The position numbers were made by a program, and so were the translations under genes. From Deltaproteobacteria bacterium (GTDB lineage Bacteria > Desulfobacterota > DSM-4660 > Desulfatiglandales > HGW-15): a stretch of DNA of 5,819 nucleotides. This document shows positions 4,945 through 5,819 of this stretch, in pieces. Where the stretch lies: assembly GCA_019308985.1 (NCBI GenBank), contig JAFDHB010000204.1:1-5819 (forward strand), in the 5' to 3' direction. A model generated the notes under the pieces. It searched no databases. It was not told where the DNA came from and saw only the letters and a program-made list of their open reading frames with translations. Position 1 is the first letter of the stretch, and every line of letters starts with the position of its first letter.

Positions 4945-5583
4945 TCAGGCGTCTTGCTCCATACTTTCAATGATAAACTGGGCCGCGAGCCTGGCGCCTG
5001 TCCCCGGGGGGAGGCCACACTTTTCAAAACCCTTTGCCTGGGCAAAGGCAGCCATATGCGCTTCGCTGGCCCCGGGATCCATGTTACGCCCAAATACCAC
5101 GTGTTCCTGTATCTCGGCGCATGAGAGATACCCGAGTTCGTCTTCGAAAAAGGCCATGAATTTCTGGGCGGTCATAATGGTCTTATTGGTCGCTTCAAGG
5201 TCCAGTCGGTCGTCACTGCCAAAGTAAAGTCCAAGGGCAATCAGACTCCCGGTTATGCCTCCGCATATCTCGCCGGTCCCGCCGATGCCGGGAAATGGAG
5301 TCAAGGCCTTGATAATCTCCATATTGCCCAGGCCAAATTCCTCCATCAGAGACAGGGCGGTGCCCTGGGCACAATTCTTGGTAATAAAGTTATACTCCTC
5401 CGCCCGCCGCTGAACGCGGTCCAGGATCTCCTGCTTGTCCGCCAAAATCTCTTCCCGGTTGAGGACCTTTCTGGGAATTCCCTCCACGGCCAGCTTTCTG
5501 ATTCTAGCCTCAAGTGCCGGCCCATCCCAAGCCCTCTCTCCCAGTTCCTCTACCCTGACCCTTAGCGCCTCGTAATCTGGCAT
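4945..5583 (-). CDS. C_GCAxxG_C_C family cysteine protein
   Basis: The 212-residue protein (from MPDYEALRV) belongs to the C_GCAxxG_C_C family, small proteins with four conserved cysteines, thought to be redox-active or metal-binding and common in anaerobes; no reaction is established. Numbering from this start, the cysteines are Cys71 in KNCAQGTALSLMEEFGLG, Cys107 in GIGGTGEICGGITGSLIALG (the GCAxxG-like signature), Cys155 in LSCAEIQ and Cys189 in EKCGLPPG. All four are present. An N-terminal charged helical region of about 65 residues precedes them. There is no signal peptide, so it should be cytoplasmic. I chose the ATG at 5583-5581, behind a modest AAGAAG. The frame stays open to a TTG at 5718, adding 45 residues of non-conserved look; I consider that extension untranslated. 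It is the first gene of the same-strand run to the SMP-30-like gene, 134 bases away. Confidence 0.82.
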   Translation of the reverse strand: MPDYEALRVRVEELGERAWDGPALEARIRKLAVEGIPRKVLNREEILADKQEILDRVQRRAEEYNFITKNCAQGTALSLMEEFGLGNMEIIKALTPFPGIGGTGEICGGITGSLIALGLYFGSDDRLDLEATNKTIMTAQKFMAFFEDELGYLSCAEIQEHVVFGRNMDPGASEAHMAAFAQAKGFEKCGLPPGTGARLAAQFIIESMEQDA

Positions 5584-5819
5584 GATCTTCTTTCGCCTCT
5601 TCGAGCTTAGTCCGCTTGGCTCATCCTGCCACAGCGGGAGAATGTTATTAGTACTCAACAGGCTGTTGCCCAAAGCCTGATCAACCGCGATCAATGGTCC
5701 CTGGAGGTCTTTTCTCAAGGCTCAATATCGCTCCTGAGCTGTTCCCACGCCCCCATTGTCCTCATAGGGGTTCCTCAATAGGGGCGAGAGGTGGAGGCTC
5801 CGGTGAAGATGATCTCTTG
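5584..5819. other. right flank, no gene called
   Basis: The nearer half (5584-5718) is an in-frame upstream extension of the cysteine protein that I do not believe is translated. Beyond it, on the minus strand, two frames enter from the window edge and stop at 5775 (ending GASTSRPY) and near 5725 (ending GTAQERY). Either could be the end of a gene lying to the right, and I cannot choose between them. Confidence 0.4.

Noticed and set aside
5584..5718. Extended N-terminus of the C_GCAxxG_C_C protein from a TTG start
   Set aside because: The 45 added residues show no family features, and an ATG preceded by a modest ribosome binding site lies at 5583.

Overview
The window looks like an accessory stretch of a Gram-negative, probably anaerobic, Desulfobacterota (former Deltaproteobacteria) genome or metagenome contig. 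This is inferred from the mix of families: an integron-type integrase, a TRAP dicarboxylate permease fragment, a SIMPLE-domain protein, a C_GCAxxG_C_C cysteine protein and a secreted SMP-30-like beta-propeller. It is not proved by any marker gene.

Left part (1 to about 2320) is a graveyard of broken genes. Positions 1-430 hold no gene but contain a dense cluster of short palindromes (253-335). Next comes an integron integrase (IntI) relic (474-1308). Its catalytic residues are all still encoded but lie in three reading frames, because of a one-base loss near 702-704, a loss of roughly 14 bases at 1124-1127, and a 22-base segment at 1146-1167 that carries the same palindrome seen upstream at 253-267. 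Then follow three well-formed hairpin repeats and a degenerate fourth, all on the minus strand (1324-1473). They share a GTARGA head and a GA tail while the stem sequence varies with pairing kept, the layout of REP elements. To their right, the last 83 codons of a TRAP large permease (dctM, minus) abut, head to head, a SIMPLE-domain gene (plus) that lacks its N-terminus. Both are cut at the same point, about 1773-1779, so this is a rearrangement junction or an assembly chimera.

Right part (2377-5583) is intact and all on the minus strand, reading right to left: a four-cysteine C_GCAxxG_C_C protein (4945-5583), a secreted SMP-30/gluconolactonase-like six-bladed propeller with its metal ligands (3812-4810), and a 12-helix MFS permease (2377-3513). 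The gaps (134 and 298 bases) are too long to claim one operon. An exported lactonase-like enzyme next to a permease would fit uptake of an organic acid released outside the cytoplasm, but that link is inference. The 298-base gap upstream of the permease holds a perfect 12-bp palindrome and a 39-base bulged hairpin of unusual design.

No rRNA, tRNA, CRISPR array, complete insertion sequence or attC cassette site was seen.
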